Assembly: GCA_038503035.1 (NCBI GenBank)
Contig: JAVSML010024587.1
Coordinates: forward strand, 62,001-126,000
Length of the DNA: 64,000 bases
Reading direction: 5' to 3'
Origin: Crocodylus rhombifer
Lineage: Eukaryota > Chordata > Crocodylia > Crocodylidae
Shown: one piece after another, positions 12,366 through 24,249 of the stretch
How positions within the stretch are numbered: the first letter of the stretch is position 1
Layout: each line of letters opens with the position of its first letter
The notes under the pieces: model-generated
Seen by the model: only the letters and a program-made list of their open reading frames with translations
Databases searched by the model: none
Told to the model about the DNA's origin: nothing
Made by a program: the position numbers and the translations under genes

Positions 12366-15300
12366 GCATTAATTTTACTTTTTTTAGAGGAAGAAATTTA
12401 GGGTTCAGAGAAGGAAGTGGTTCTGGTCATGACCAGAGGCAGCTGGTATTGAGGTATAGAGGCAGGTGCTTTTTAGTACAGATCAGGATGAATTTGCAAT
12501 GCTCTAGCTGGTTCAGTTCAGATCCCGTCTAAACAAAGACAGCTACTCATGGCACCCTGTGGATTGGTTAGCAATACTCACATGCAGAGATCCAATCCTC
12601 CAAGGTGCCAAGGTCTATCTATGAGGCGTTCAGCACATTTCCTCCCTGTTGATTTCCTTAGTAACTGAGGGTGCTCAGCAAATCACAGGAAGTCATCAGT
12701 GTCTTGGATAATCAGGACCTAAAGAGCAAATCAATCTTGCATAGTGATGAATGCCCTCAGCTCACGCTGAAATCACCTCACAGGATCAGGCTCCAAGTTT
12801 GCCACCAAACTCATTTTAATTTCTGATCTAAGCCAGTGTTTTATTTCAGGTCTCCAGGGGTGACCTACAAGTATATTAAGCACAATTCTATCCTGGAATA
12901 TATTAAGCATTTGCCACTATTCCCTTCACAATTTAGTTTCATACTTCCAAGGGGTTATAATAAAGAGCTGTAAGTAACAAAATATTTTAAAAATTAGAGA
13001 TACATCCAGCACAACCTCGATTTGCCTCTTTTTTTTTTTTCAGTGGAAGTCTAAACAGCCACAGAAAGAAAATCAAGCTTTCCACACCCGTCTTCATACT
13101 CGTCTACATCACAACATATTTTTTGAATGGCCCCCTACTTCGTGTCATTTTTAGGTACATTCATACACTTCTATTCCTGCTGATTTTTTTCCCTCAAAAG
13201 TTACTTGTGTTTGTACATGTGAGAAAGAAAGATTCAAAAGGACATTCAGATCTAGCCTCTGGACTTTTTGCCACTTATTTTACATCTGTACTGTGCCTAC
13301 CTGGGGTCAATAGGCACAACAACAAAAATAAGGTGATTCCCCAGTGACAAACACAGTGCGTTCCCAGTCTTGACTGGTTCCTTTAGGTTCTTTTGTAATA
13401 TTGCAGTGCAAAAATGCACAATGCAATACAAATAATAAAAATATTAAACTTGATTGTGCATGCCTCAGTTTCTTCTTCAACACACTTGCAGTAATGAAAT
13501 GTAACCTTTTGAAGGTGCCTTCAGACCAGTGATTGAAGAACCATGTCATTTTATTTCCATTATGCAGCTGAGGAATCGGGGACTGATCTCAAGCTTGAAT
13601 TCCAGTCCTTGACATGATATTTGCTCCTGTTTTGCTAGCTACCATTTGCTTATCAGGCCAGCCTTGGGGTTTCTTAACAAAAAAATGTTTTAAATGATTT
13701 TGTATGTTTATGTGAATGAACGTGCTTGGTTATTGCACTGCACACCTCCACGCTTGGATGAATAAGAACAGCGCAGGCAGCACTTCACATCCTTGATTAT
13801 CATGTAGAGATGCTGACAACTCTGCCAGGATTGCACCAGTCAATTTGTCTAATGTCAGATAAGATTAACCCTGGGCCACACCATTGGAAGACATTTCACA
13901 AGCAATTTCAGTAGGTGGCCCAAACACACATATAACATGCTGGTATATACTCAACATGGGAGCAGTACACATATATTAAACATTAGGTAACCCCAGTGGT
14001 CAGCGTGTGTCAGGTGTCACCAGCTGTGCTCAGTTCACAAAGGATATGGGTCTTCGAGGGCTTATAACTTCAGGGACTGGCTCTTTAGCTCAGGTTGTAG
14101 TGACTTATGTTTTTAGTTCTGTAAATCCCTCTCTTAATCCTTGGTGCAGCCAAAATGGAGATCATCACAGTTACACTAGAAAAATATATTTTTTCTAATT
14201 CTTTCCTCACTAAACACAAACTAATTGCTTTGCTTTCTTTTTTGGAATGCACTCTCTTCCCTCAGAAGATTTCTTGTGTTTAAGCCAAAATGGATAGGCA
14301 TGTCTTCTTGAACAGATCAGACCCGAGTAGTTGAGATTATTTTTGTTGTAATTTAATGAACAGAAATCAATATTGACTCCTTCCACTCAAAACTAATATC
14401 CTTGGCCAGAGTTGCTTATTTTCACCATATGAAGTTTCATGGTATGAAGATTTCAGCTTGGAGTTACATCATGATGCCATGTCCCATGCTACAAAGACAG
14501 CATCCTTGAAATGATCATGCTCTGAAACCTTCTGGTTGTCTGAAAGTGGGAGAAAATTGAGGTACCAGGACCTAATTCACACATGCAAGTTCATCCCATA
14601 TCTACTTTCTGTTCATCAGTAAGTTCATCAATCCATGTATCTTTATAGTTCTTGGTTCTTATATTGACACCCATCAGTGCTTTCATCATACACAATGTAG
14701 CTGTTCACTGTTTTTTAATACCACTACCTACTTACTCTTACAAAGAGAGGAAAATGACTCAAATAAAAATAGCACCTTGCTCTTCCCCATTCTTCTCTGT
14801 AATTATACTTATTTAGCACCTCCCACTACTTTGCTTAGGTATTGCAGATTTTCCCCTCAGCCCTCACAATTACAAGCTAAACAGGAGTTTAAATTTGCCA
14901 TGCAGATTTTTTTAAAGATTCATTTACAATCATTCCCAGTGGGATTGCATGGATATAAAAACACTTAAGGTGCCATAGGAGGACTTGTTAGTATGCAACG
15001 CAGGATTAAACAGAATTGATTTTCCCAGGATATAAATATATAGAGCTACAGTTAGCTGTTCACCCAAGATTCAGGCTGTAGTGAACGATCATGATTGTAA
15101 TCTTGCTACAGCTCTTCCACTGGGCTCGTCAAGATAAAGAGCAAATCAGAAACAATACCACTAATTCTCCAAAAATTTGCCAGCAGCTCTGACTGCATAT
15201 GCTTTAATAGACATTTTTTACCAGACTTATTAGTGACCTGTGGAACTTAGTTACTCATTAATATTTATAAAGGAGTAAATCATTAGTAAATTTTATTGTT

Positions 15301-16879
15301 AATTGGATGCTGCTTAAATGAAACTTAGAATATATATATATTTTTAAATGTAGAGATTCATATAAATAAGAGTAGTTCCTGCATTTACACAGGCTAGGAT
15401 AAAAATATTATGAGCTAACACCCATAAAGCTTCAGGGCATAAACTGACCAGCAACTAGGATCAGGAAGACATTTTTCGGCATAGAAAATGTTGCGCATTT
15501 AGAGCATTATACAGAAAGTTTTTCTTTTTTTCCACCTTTTTTAATAATGCAGTTCTCTGAGGGCTCCTGCATTACCTATTGTCAAAGCTTTAATAATGGG
15601 TACGGTGAATTTCTGGGCTGCTCTGTCATAGCAGCTTCTTAAGTGTGATCCTCACTACTAAAATCATAAGACTGACCACTACAGCCTGATGATAGGGACT
15701 GTGCCTGTAATGTGTGCACAAGCGATAGAACTGATTGCATATGATGAATGATAATAATTGCTCTGTGTCCAACAGTGACTGGCAAAAATGTACTTTGAAG
15801 TAATTGTCTTTTGAGAGACTGTGACATGGATATCGAAATCACAGCAACTGTTCCCAGGTACTCTCACTTCTGTTAGGGTGGCAACTCAATTGTAGTTAAC
15901 ATAAAAAAGAGTTAGGAAATAAGAATCTTAATAGGTTGACATTTTACTCCAAATATATATACATGATGTGTTTATATAAGTAGTCTGCTCCCAAAGTCAT
16001 GAATTTAAAAGCTATATCACTAAGTTCAGACCACAAATAACTTTGGTTTAAGGATAAGCCTGGGATATGATGATTCAGAGTCATCTATAAGACTAAATTA
16101 TTAAGGGCTTCCTTTGTGCTGTGGGCAGTTATTAGATCTGAATAAAACGTATATGCATCCCACACCAAAAGTATTGTAAAGCCCATGTATTGTATTGAGG
16201 TCTGTTTCCCAATCAAGAAATGGGGAAAGAACAACTGTGGATATCAGGAAAAAATAAGTAAGACTAAGGACCTGCTTAATAGTATCACAGTTGACCTGAA
16301 ATGCTATTTCACTGCCAAGACTTGAGATCAGAAAACATTCCTCCTGCAAGAGATATGTTTACAAGCATATAAACAGAGAAGAAATACCTCTATATAAGGA
16401 TTGAACTTTCCAAGACCTGTGGCAGAGCTTACACGGTAGAGTGCCCTTGCCTTTAGAACTTGTTTCCTTTGAAGTTCTGCCAGAGCCCAGGTTTGGCGGT
16501 CTTCAGAGCATGACGTAAGACATATTTATTTGTTCACAGCTTGGATAGTTTGCTTTTTTCACTTATCCTATCTCCTGACCCCTCAGTATAAAGGCAACCA
16601 AGCAGCAGAGAATGTTTTGGCATCAGCGGGATCCAGACACTTCTACACTATATGGGAGTCGCAATTTTAAATCTAGATATAAACCCTGGAGTTTACATAT
16701 CCACTTCAAAGTATCTTTAAAAGGGGGGCCTATTCAATACCCCACTATGTTGGGGATGTTGAGAACTGGATGTAAACCCATATTTTGTGACTTGAGCCAA
16801 TCTATAGTACCTATTGTGGGAAAACCCTATCCTTTGTTTTAACTTTTTTAATTTGTTCACTTTAAGCTCCCTATGAATA
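12365..16879. other. Long repeat-poor unique region
   Basis: About 4.5 kb without a recognised transposon, which is unusual in this window. Frames are short and stop-rich, and no exon with plausible splice sites and a protein motif was found. Moderately GC-balanced islands near 12580-12800 and 15540-15620 could be ancient conserved sequence, but nothing visible proves it. Confidence 0.45.
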
Positions 16880-17080
16880 TTTAATTGACCCTAATCTGCG
16901 TCAATCCATACCGTCAGCCCTTTGTACAAAAAGAAACACGGCACTGATAGTTTAAAGAATTAACCACTTTTCATGCTTCTTTTTATCATTACCCCAGGAG
17001 CTGGCATAACATGACATAATTAATTACAGCAGGCCGCTGGAAATGAATAGTGAATATAGTCTTATGGTTCAGATCTATTT
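16880..17080. promoter_or_regulatory. Candidate conserved noncoding element
   Basis: A repeat-free patch with a SOX-like CCTTTGTACAAAAAG at about 16919, followed by ATAATTAATTACAGCAGG near 17014 (paired homeodomain TAAT cores). Balanced composition and motif density resemble conserved enhancers. Inference only; lower confidence than 10870-11460. Confidence 0.27.
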
Positions 17081-18586
17081 AGGTTAGGATAAGTGGGCAA
17101 AATATGAACCTAAATGAATTTTAAACATGTCTTTCCCACATTAAGCAAAAAAACTTTGAACCAATTCAGAGTCCACTCTTTCTAGCCACACTGTGGAGTA
17201 CAAACATGAATTTAAAAAAATGAACATCTGTTGAGAAGTAAGAAACTGAGAAGCACAAATGTTGTTCAGGAACTTTCTGGAACATGACTATGTTCATACA
17301 TGGATGGACAAAGAACAGAAGCCAGGGAAATGCTGTCCTATGCAGCTGTCCTCTGCATGGTGGGGAAGTCCTTGGAAATTAATGCCGACTGCTATCCCCT
17401 TTAAAGCTTCCTTCATTAACATTTCCTTCCCTATACCTTTAAACACTGATATGGGGGTATTAACCCATGCTTAGCAAGATGTCTGTGATAATCTGACTCC
17501 CTCCAGGGTCATGAGAAATCAAGTAAGGAACACGGAGTATTTGAAGGAAACTTCCATAAGTGTCCTCAGAGGTATATATGGGACATTCATGAAGTTAGAG
17601 GGCCATGGCCACACTGGAAAGAAGTAGACTTGTACCTCAAATCCATGTTAACTTAATTCCTAGCTACATTTAATCTTCCTGCATTCTTTTCCCTTTGATG
17701 GACATAATCTCTCTAAAGGCAGCATTGGCTATGTTCATCAAACACAGGAGGAAAGGAGGATATTTTAAGGTTGGTGGTTAGGGCAAAGAACAAAATGCTC
17801 ACTGCTAAAAAAAAAAACAAGTGGGGGGGAGCAAAAACAATAACAAAGCAAATTTTAGGGTTTTTAATTTTTGATAAAACAGAAAACCTTTTAGTTCACC
17901 TGGATTTTTTTTTCTCATTTCAACAAAAATAAAGTAAGTGCCATTTCTGTGGGTAAGTGCCACCATAAAGAAGATGTTTTGTTACTGAAAACAGAAAAAT
18001 TATGGCCTGTGAAAAATCAAGTCAAATTCATTAACTTTGGTCCCAGTGAAATGTCATCACCCTCTGTTAAGTTATTAAGAAGTTATGTATGTCAACATAA
18101 AATGGTAAAATTCCTCTCAAATTAACCTTTTCCCCTCCCTAAGATCTCTGTTAAAAGAGCTAAGACAATTAAAGCATATGTTTTCTGGGATTGCTTTTCC
18201 CATGCATACCAAGGAAGGCAAGCAACTTTCACATGCTTCTGGCTCTGCAATCCAGCAGCAAGGAGGAGGCAGGTATTCTTTACACTCACTTGTCCATTGG
18301 CACCCCCAAGTAATGATGCAGCTTTTGTCCTCTGCCTGCACAGGAACGAACTGAGTTTTCTGAGATGTCACAACATGGCACCAACCTCAACATAAGCCAG
18401 TTTCATAAGCCAGTTTCACCTGCATTCTTTTTGGGAAATCTTTCACCAAAGCACAAATCAGTGGTAGTACCAATGACAGCAGCGTTATTTTGTATGAATC
18501 TCAAGAGAAAGCAATGCCACTGTGCTGTCTATGGAAACATCACAGGTAGGTCTCTCAGCATACAAATCCAGAGGCCTCAGTGCTGT
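17081..18586. other. Unique AT-rich sequence
   Basis: No mobile element or gene recognised. Simple A and T runs occur at 17805-17820 and 17905-17915. Confidence 0.5.
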
Positions 18587-18594
18587 GTGGACAT

Positions 18595-19376
18595 CATAGG
18601 TGGAGGGATAAAAAAGTACTTGGTGGGGGATAAGAGCATGCATCTCCCCCACAGCAGATAAGTCTGTGGGGGAAAGGGCAGGGGCAGGAGAAAGGGCCAT
18701 GGCAGGGGGGACTGGGACAGGCCCTGCACACCTGGGGTGGGGCACAGGATGAAGCCATGAGTGGCTCATCCAGGGAGGCATGGCTCCTGCTGCTACATGC
18801 ACCCCGGGAAGCATGGGGTCATGTGCCCCTGGATCTGTGTGGGGTAGGGCAGATTGCTGCTGTGGGTTGGGGCTGGAGCTGCACCAGGCGCTTCCTGACA
18901 GGGGATGCTGAGCGGCAGCGGTGCTGGGAAGGAGGGGTTGAGGGGGGTACAGCACATTTTGGGATGGCTGCAGCCCCCCCATGGATCTGCCCACCCAGAG
19001 ATGCCACCGCCCATCACGAGTGCAGCCTGGCCCAGCTCTCTACCACCAGGAAGAGCTCAATGAAGCCCTGACTCCAGCCCCAGCCCACCCCACCCAATGC
19101 AGATCTGGGGGGCACAACCCCCATGCCTCCTGGGGTGTGTGTAGCAGCCAAAGCCATGCCACCCCAGATGAGCCATGCTTCACTCCATCCTGTGTTATAC
19201 CCTGGCTGAGCAGCCCCAGCCTCAGCCCCACTCCCACCCTTACCACTGCATGCACGTCCCTCCCCACTCCTGCTGCAGCTGCTGGAAGCCAGTGGCTGGG
19301 CTGCCTTGTGGCCCTACTGCTGCCTGACATTTGGGGAAGGGATAAACCCCATTAGCCCCTGTTTTCATCACCTATG
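18595..19376. mobile_element. hAT-like non-autonomous element, perfect 8-bp TSD
   Basis: The 782-bp element starts CATAGGTGGAGGG and ends CATCACCTATG, giving an inverted CATAGGTG-type terminus. GTGGACAT is present at 18587-18594 and again at 19377-19384, a perfect 8-bp target duplication. An 8-bp duplication fits hAT (or, less likely, P-type) transposition. The GC-rich interior contains GGCTCATCCAGGGAGGCA and CACCCCGGGAAGCATGGGG, both with close counterparts in the element at 60028. Frames of up to 169 codons on both strands lack transposase motifs and should not be taken as genes. Confidence 0.88.
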
Positions 19377-19384
19377 GTGGACAT

Positions 19385-20825
19385 GGGTTGCAGATAGTGG
19401 TTACACTATCAAATCAAGTTGTCAAAATGGAGTGCATAAAGATTCCTTCCCTTCTGACATGATTTTGTAGGCAGGAGAGGAAGAGGGCTACCAAACACCA
19501 GAGCATTTTTCAGAGTGGCTAGGGACAGAAATCCATGTCTAGGTTCAGAAATTACACATGTATAAATTATTGTAAACTGATTCAAGTCTGTAATAACACA
19601 AAGAAATTCAGTGCATATAAAGTGCTTTCAAAATGGCTGAAACTGGCTTAAGATAAACCTGGGTGGATGCAGTATCCAGGTATACAGTGAAGTACAATAC
19701 CTTTCATGCCAACTAGTATCAGACTTAACTGATTTAGGTTAAAATGATTTATTGAACTTATGTCTCAGATCCAAGTTAACTCACAGTCCCCTCGTATCCC
19801 AGGATGCTTTGCACCACCCCTGCAACCTGCCACCCACGCAGGGTGGGTGGACTAGACTTGGCTCCAGCTGCCTGCTCCAGCTGAGCAGGGAAGTGTGCTC
19901 TAGTGCCCCTCATTTCTGGCTTGTGCCACTGCAGGCATGTAGCTGCATTTCTGGAATCAAAAGTGAATGTCTTTTCACTTGCTTATTGGGTCAATCTCTG
20001 CATCTTAAATTAACCTGTGAAGATCAAATTGATTCAGCATTTGGGCTTTTTGACTGTCTGTACTTAGCCCATATGACATTCTATCAACCTTTCTATCCTC
20101 AACCAAATAATCTCAGAATCCATGGCTTAAACTAGTCAAGTTATTCACCCTCATAATAGATTTAATGGTTATTTTATGGATTAGATTCCTGTATAGTATT
20201 GTATCAAAAGCTTTTTGTAAAATCGAGGTAAAATATGTCCACGACTTTTCCTCTGTCAAGCCTTTTAGATACTTACTCAAACAATATGTTAAGCATGACC
20301 ACATTGTGTGAGTTTATGCTGATTTATGTTTAATTAAGTCAAATATTTCATGGTGTGCCCTCTATGTTGCCTTCCTGATTAGATTTTTTTTCTAATTATG
20401 ATTTTTAAAAATCAATTTATTTGATATTTTGCAGAAGACGACAAAACAAAATATCACTAGAGTAGCTTAGAGGAAGCTTCTCTTAGTTATAACTTAGAAA
20501 GATCACAGCATATCTTAACTGGCAAGTCTTATGCAATTTACTCACCATTGACATGGAATTATTTTGCATCACTGCTAACAATCTTTTCTTTCATTAAATC
20601 TATATGAAGGTGCATTTGCAATTTTAGCAATATAGGCATAATACTTCCTCTCTTTGAATTCTCTGGCCTCTGCTGCTTTAAACTTGGATGAAGCCATGAA
20701 AATCCGCACCAGCTGAGGATCTGGCACGCTGACTTTTCACTGGTTTTGTTTACAAATCTGAAAAGGGGTCAAAACTGCACAGGCTCTCTGGAGGTCTTTT
20801 TGTGACTTGCTCTTGTTAACACCAT
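19385..20825. other. Unique sequence
   Basis: No repeat recognised with confidence. The 127-codon frame at 19752-20135 has no recognisable motif or splice context. Confidence 0.45.
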
Positions 20826-21089
20826 TGTGACAGACCATCATAGAATCAATGAGTCAGAAGGGACCTAGACAGATCATCGAGTTTGACCCCCTCCCATGGG
20901 CAGGAATGAGCACTGGGGGTGGGAGGGGTCATAAGACCCCTCTCCATCAGTCATACCCCGTCACAGTGGGACAGAATTTGGATGGACTGCTGCGGGAAAC
21001 AGGGCACCCCACCCATATGCTGGTAGTAAAGATAATAAAGCAGTGCAGCAAGTGAATCAAGCTTGATTGATTCCTGCTGGGTCCGTGAC
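20826..21089 (+). mobile_element. Possible LTR with nested CR1 3' end
   Basis: The segment begins TGTGACAG and ends GGGTCCGTGACA, so it is TG...CA bounded and starts with the same octamer as the solo LTR at 49243. It contains ATAATAAAG near 21036 as a possible polyadenylation signal. From about 20840 to 20940 lies a minus-strand CR1 3' end (CATAGAATCAATGAGTCAG, then GGGACC). No 5-bp target duplication was found, so the LTR interpretation is tentative. An alternative is a CR1 fragment flanked by the direct repeat GTGACAG (20827-20833 and 21085-21091). Confidence 0.35.
20840..20940 (-). mobile_element. CR1 LINE 3' end fragment, minus strand
   Basis: The reverse complement of the CR1 tail is visible: CATAGAATCA, AGAAGGGACCTAGACAGATC, then a GACCCCCTCCCATGGGCAGGA block. 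It is strongly 5'-truncated at about 100 bp. Confidence 0.75.
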
Positions 21090-21790
21090 AGGAGCTTGCA
21101 CTTACAGGGAGCCACCTTGATAGGAACCAATGACTGGCCTGGAAGTCAAAAGCCATGGGGCTGGGTGGGCTAATTCCCTGAAGAGGAGATGCCAGCAGGA
21201 GTGGGAGCTCATGCTGCCACGTGGAGGTGTGGTGATTGGCCCAACCTCAGTTGGGGAATAAGCGGGGCTTGCAGGAGAGAGACGAGGGTTGCAAGACTTA
21301 CCTGAAGGTGAGAACTGGCAGGTAAGCATTGCCCAAGCGGCAGACAAGGAGCCAGTCTGGTTAGTGCAGAGTTTACCTGCAAGAGCGGGTGAAGTAGAGG
21401 GCCTGCTAAAAGGGAACTGCTCAGTGGAGATGGGGTTTCTCCCTAAGTGGAAAAAGAACACAGGAACCAAGCCAGGGGACTGGTTGTACTTTGAAATTAA
21501 TGAAGAGAAGTACTGGGACTCAGACATAGGTGATAGCTATGAGAGCGATCTGAGAAGGAATTTACTTTGAGGTCAGAAGGGGAAGTAAAACTAAGGATTG
21601 ACCAGGTATTAGGAACCCAAGAGGACCTAAGCCCAATTATTGAGGGTGGTCTGTGGCACAGACATTGGACAGCCAATAGGAGCTCATAGGACTGTGTTGG
21701 TGCATTAAGCAGAGACTGTAACCAAGTTTTGCACCTTGGAACATCTGGAATGAGAAGGGTAGGGGATGGGGACGGAGGGGCCCTGCAAAG
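21090..21790 (+). other. Unclassified block, possibly LTR-element internal relic
   Basis: A moderately GC-rich, non-repetitive block directly follows the possible LTR. The longest frame (21289-21570, 93 codons) ends in an acidic, aromatic-rich stretch (residues about 67-90, with WLYFE and YWDSD). I do not recognise a retroviral protein with certainty and no protease or reverse-transcriptase motif is present. It could equally be unrelated unique DNA. Confidence 0.25.
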
Positions 21791-21959
21791 AGGCTGGATT
21801 GCTAATTAGGGTGCAGTAAGACCCAGCAGACCCACATCCTGATATTTACTTTCCCTTTGGATTTTCTTTAACATCAAAGTCATGGCAAGACAGTACAAAA
21901 GAAAATAAGCAAGTGTTGGGCAGCTTGGCTGCAACGTATTTTCCACAAGCAATACAGCA

Positions 21960-22130
21960 AAAACCATGCTAATGTGATTATGCACAGTAGAACTCATCTA
22001 CTGCTCATTAAGCATCACAAAAAAACTGCTTGCCTTTGCTACTGTGCATTTGCATGGGCTACAGCGCCTTTATGTAGTACCTCACATTGGAGGTACTAAA
22101 CTTAATGTGCAGTGGCAAAGACACATCCAT
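21960..22130 (+). mobile_element. Chompy-type MITE fragment
   Basis: The interior words CTGCTCATTAAGCA, GTAGTACCTCACATTGGAGG and TACTAAACTTAATGTGCA match the MITE at 6329-6580 in the same order. The conserved ends are not visible, so this copy is degenerate or truncated. Confidence 0.6.
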
Positions 22131-22179
22131 GGAGACTACATTTCAGACTGAATTCTGCCTAGTGGAGACTAGGCACTAC

Positions 22180-22300
22180 GTGCGTAGTGTTCATTTTTGT
22201 GTTTGTCCTTGACCTGAAGAAGGGCATCTGATGCCTGAAGGCTCATCCAACAGCTCTTTTAACTATACAACTGGTCCAATAAAAGATGTCCAAGAAGCAA
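22180..22300 (+). mobile_element. LINE/SINE 3' tail (TGGTCCAATAAAAGAT type)
   Basis: The stretch CTGAAGAAGGGCATCTGATG, then CTGAAGGCTCATCC, then AACTGGTCCAATAAAAGATG is the layout of a 3' tail common in reptile LINEs and their SINE passengers. Similar tails occur at about 47829 and 63230. The family cannot be named from sequence alone. Confidence 0.5.
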
Positions 22301-23120
22301 GGCTTTTTGTGATAACAGAATAACAGATCTGGAAGTGTTTTCTTAGGTTTTTTTCCACTGCTAAAGACATATTTAGGGGGCTGTAATATAATCTATAATT
22401 ACACGAATCTTTCCTACATATCTTTCTGCTTACACTAGTGATGTTAGGTTACAGCTTAGTATGTAGACTAATGTTTCTACATCTGTTAAATCTCATTCCT
22501 TTTCATCTTTGAAAACATGATTTAGGTTATTTTAGAAAATTGTACCACATTTTTCTTGTATCATTTCCTTCATTTTTCCCTTCTAGTAAGTTTAAAGAAT
22601 TCTCTTTTTCTTCCTGCTGTCTTTATTCTGCAGCCTTTCCAATCCTCTTCTGTACCTATATTTTACCTTACATATGTGAAGGTAAACATGAAGGTCTTGA
22701 TATGTGTAAACTTGCATATCTAGGGTGGTCTTTTCTGATAACCCCGGGTTAGCTATTGCTAAGATGACAGACAATGCACTAATTATCTTTGAACCCTCAC
22801 TTTCTGAGCACCTCTTTGAAATTCATACAGCTCAAAATATTATTTTTTCCACAATAGAAGCAGGAATGATCATATATCATTTCTCATAATGAAATTTTAC
22901 TCTCCCTCCTAGGTCCTCTATCCTAGTCTTACATGTTCTTCTAAGCCAAAACAAAAATACATTCATATTTAATAAACAAATACTACTTTTATCTCTTGTA
23001 TAAGCAGTCCCATTGAATGACTGAGGAGAGCAAGATCTGACCCTAAGTTTTTACTCTCTTTATTACATAAAGGAGATCAATGCAATGACCATGAAAATGC
23101 TTGCTTTATATCTTCCACTC
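22301..23120. other. Unique AT-rich sequence
   Basis: No gene or repeat recognised. Confidence 0.5.
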
Positions 23121-23123
23121 AGT

Positions 23124-23484
23124 GGGTGCATCTATTCATATGCTTTACTCCAGAGTAGAATAATTAGCTCTGCAGTAAAGTGTCACCATCTACATGTGCA
23201 CTGGTATTAGGGTAAACTAATTAACACTGCCATAAGATAATACTGTCAGGGAGAATAATGACTCACAGAGGAGTACTTTACTCCAGCGAAACACAGGTAT
23301 AGACACTAACCAAGGGTGTAAATTGCATCCAATCAGTCCAACCAGCCAAGGGCCTGCTCTGCCACAGCACAAATTGCTTCTGTCCTCAACAGATGTGGAG
23401 ATGCTGTGCCTGGGAGCAGTTTACTCTGGCTTGAAATACTTTGGAGTTTACTGTATCACATTAAGTGCATGTGTAGATGCACCC
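23124..23484. mobile_element. Harbinger-like MITE, AGT-flanked
   Basis: The 361-bp element begins GGGTGCATCTATTCATATG and ends GCATGTGTAGATGCACCC, an almost perfect inverted terminus of about 14 bp. The flanking trinucleotide is AGT on both sides (23121-23123 and 23485-23487). The interior contains CTAATTAACACTGCC and TTTACTCC words typical of these families. It abuts the next MITE, which shares the right AGT. Confidence 0.8.
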
Positions 23485-23487
23485 AGT

Positions 23488-24249
23488 GGGCACATCTACA
23501 CACGATGTTAACTGCAGGCTTGTCTAATTAACTCTGCAGTGAATGTCTTGGCATCTACACGTGCAGAGCTATTAGGTTGGACTAAAGTAATAAACCCCAC
23601 AGCAGAGTAGTACTTGTAAATAGAAGTACAGGAAATGCTCGTTATTCATGGGTTCAGCATTCGTGGTTTCAAATATTCACGAATGCTGAACCCGCATTTT
23701 AATTACACTTTATACACTTCCAGGAGCCCCTTGGGAGTACTGTGCTTGCTGCCACTGGACTCCCACTGCCATCACTGTGCTCCCACTGTTGCCACCAGAG
23801 CCGTGCCCCCCCAGCCACTGGGGGCACTGCGTTCACTGCATCCACATATTCATGGATTTTGCCATTTGTGGGGGATACGAGAACATATCCCTCATGAATG
23901 GCAAGGGTTGCCTGTACTATCACGTTGCAGATTTTTTCACTCTGCAGCACCACACCTGTAGATGCTGACGCAGCTGGCTGAAGCATGAGGGTGCTTCAGT
24001 GTGGGGGCTGCCTGCTGGCAACCTCATAGCCCAGCCAGGTCCTCAGCAGCATGTTGAACCAGGCTGGAGCAGCCCTGGGCTAGCAGGAGGACCCCCAAGG
24101 CTCTTTGTCAGCTGAGGCTGCTCTAACCTGGGTCAATGTTCTGTGGTCCCAGGTGCATGTGTAAATGTGGCACCTGGAAGCAATAAACTCCAGTGCGATA
24201 TGTGCTGGAGTTCATTGTGTCGTATTGATAGGCATGTGTAGACATGCCC
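23488..24249. mobile_element. Harbinger-like element carrying a nested Tigger-like MITE
   Basis: Begins GGGCACATCTACACACGATG and ends GGCATGTGTAGACATGCCC, so the ends are inverted GGGCA(C/T)(A/G)TCTACAC. The left flank is AGT and the right flank AAT (two of three match). The interior is interrupted at 23629-23914 by a TA-flanked MITE. The right half (23940-24200) is GC-rich with no transposase motif. Confidence 0.7.
23629..23914. mobile_element. pogo/Tigger-like MITE, TA-flanked
   Basis: The 286-bp element starts CAGGAAATGCTCGTTATTC and ends GCAAGGGTTGCCTG, with TA at 23627-23628 and 23915-23916. Inverted CAGG(A/C)AA ends and a TA target fit the Tc1/mariner-pogo (Tigger) group. An imperfect subterminal hairpin (GGGTTCAGCATTCGTGG against CACGAATGCTGAACCC) lies at 23650-23694. 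It has no coding capacity. It is inserted within the Harbinger-like element, so it is younger than its host. Confidence 0.7.

Noticed and set aside
18485..18994. 169-codon minus-strand frame as a gene
   Set aside because: It spans the edge of a transposon with a perfect target duplication, is Pro/His/Ala-rich, and has overlapping frames in other phases.
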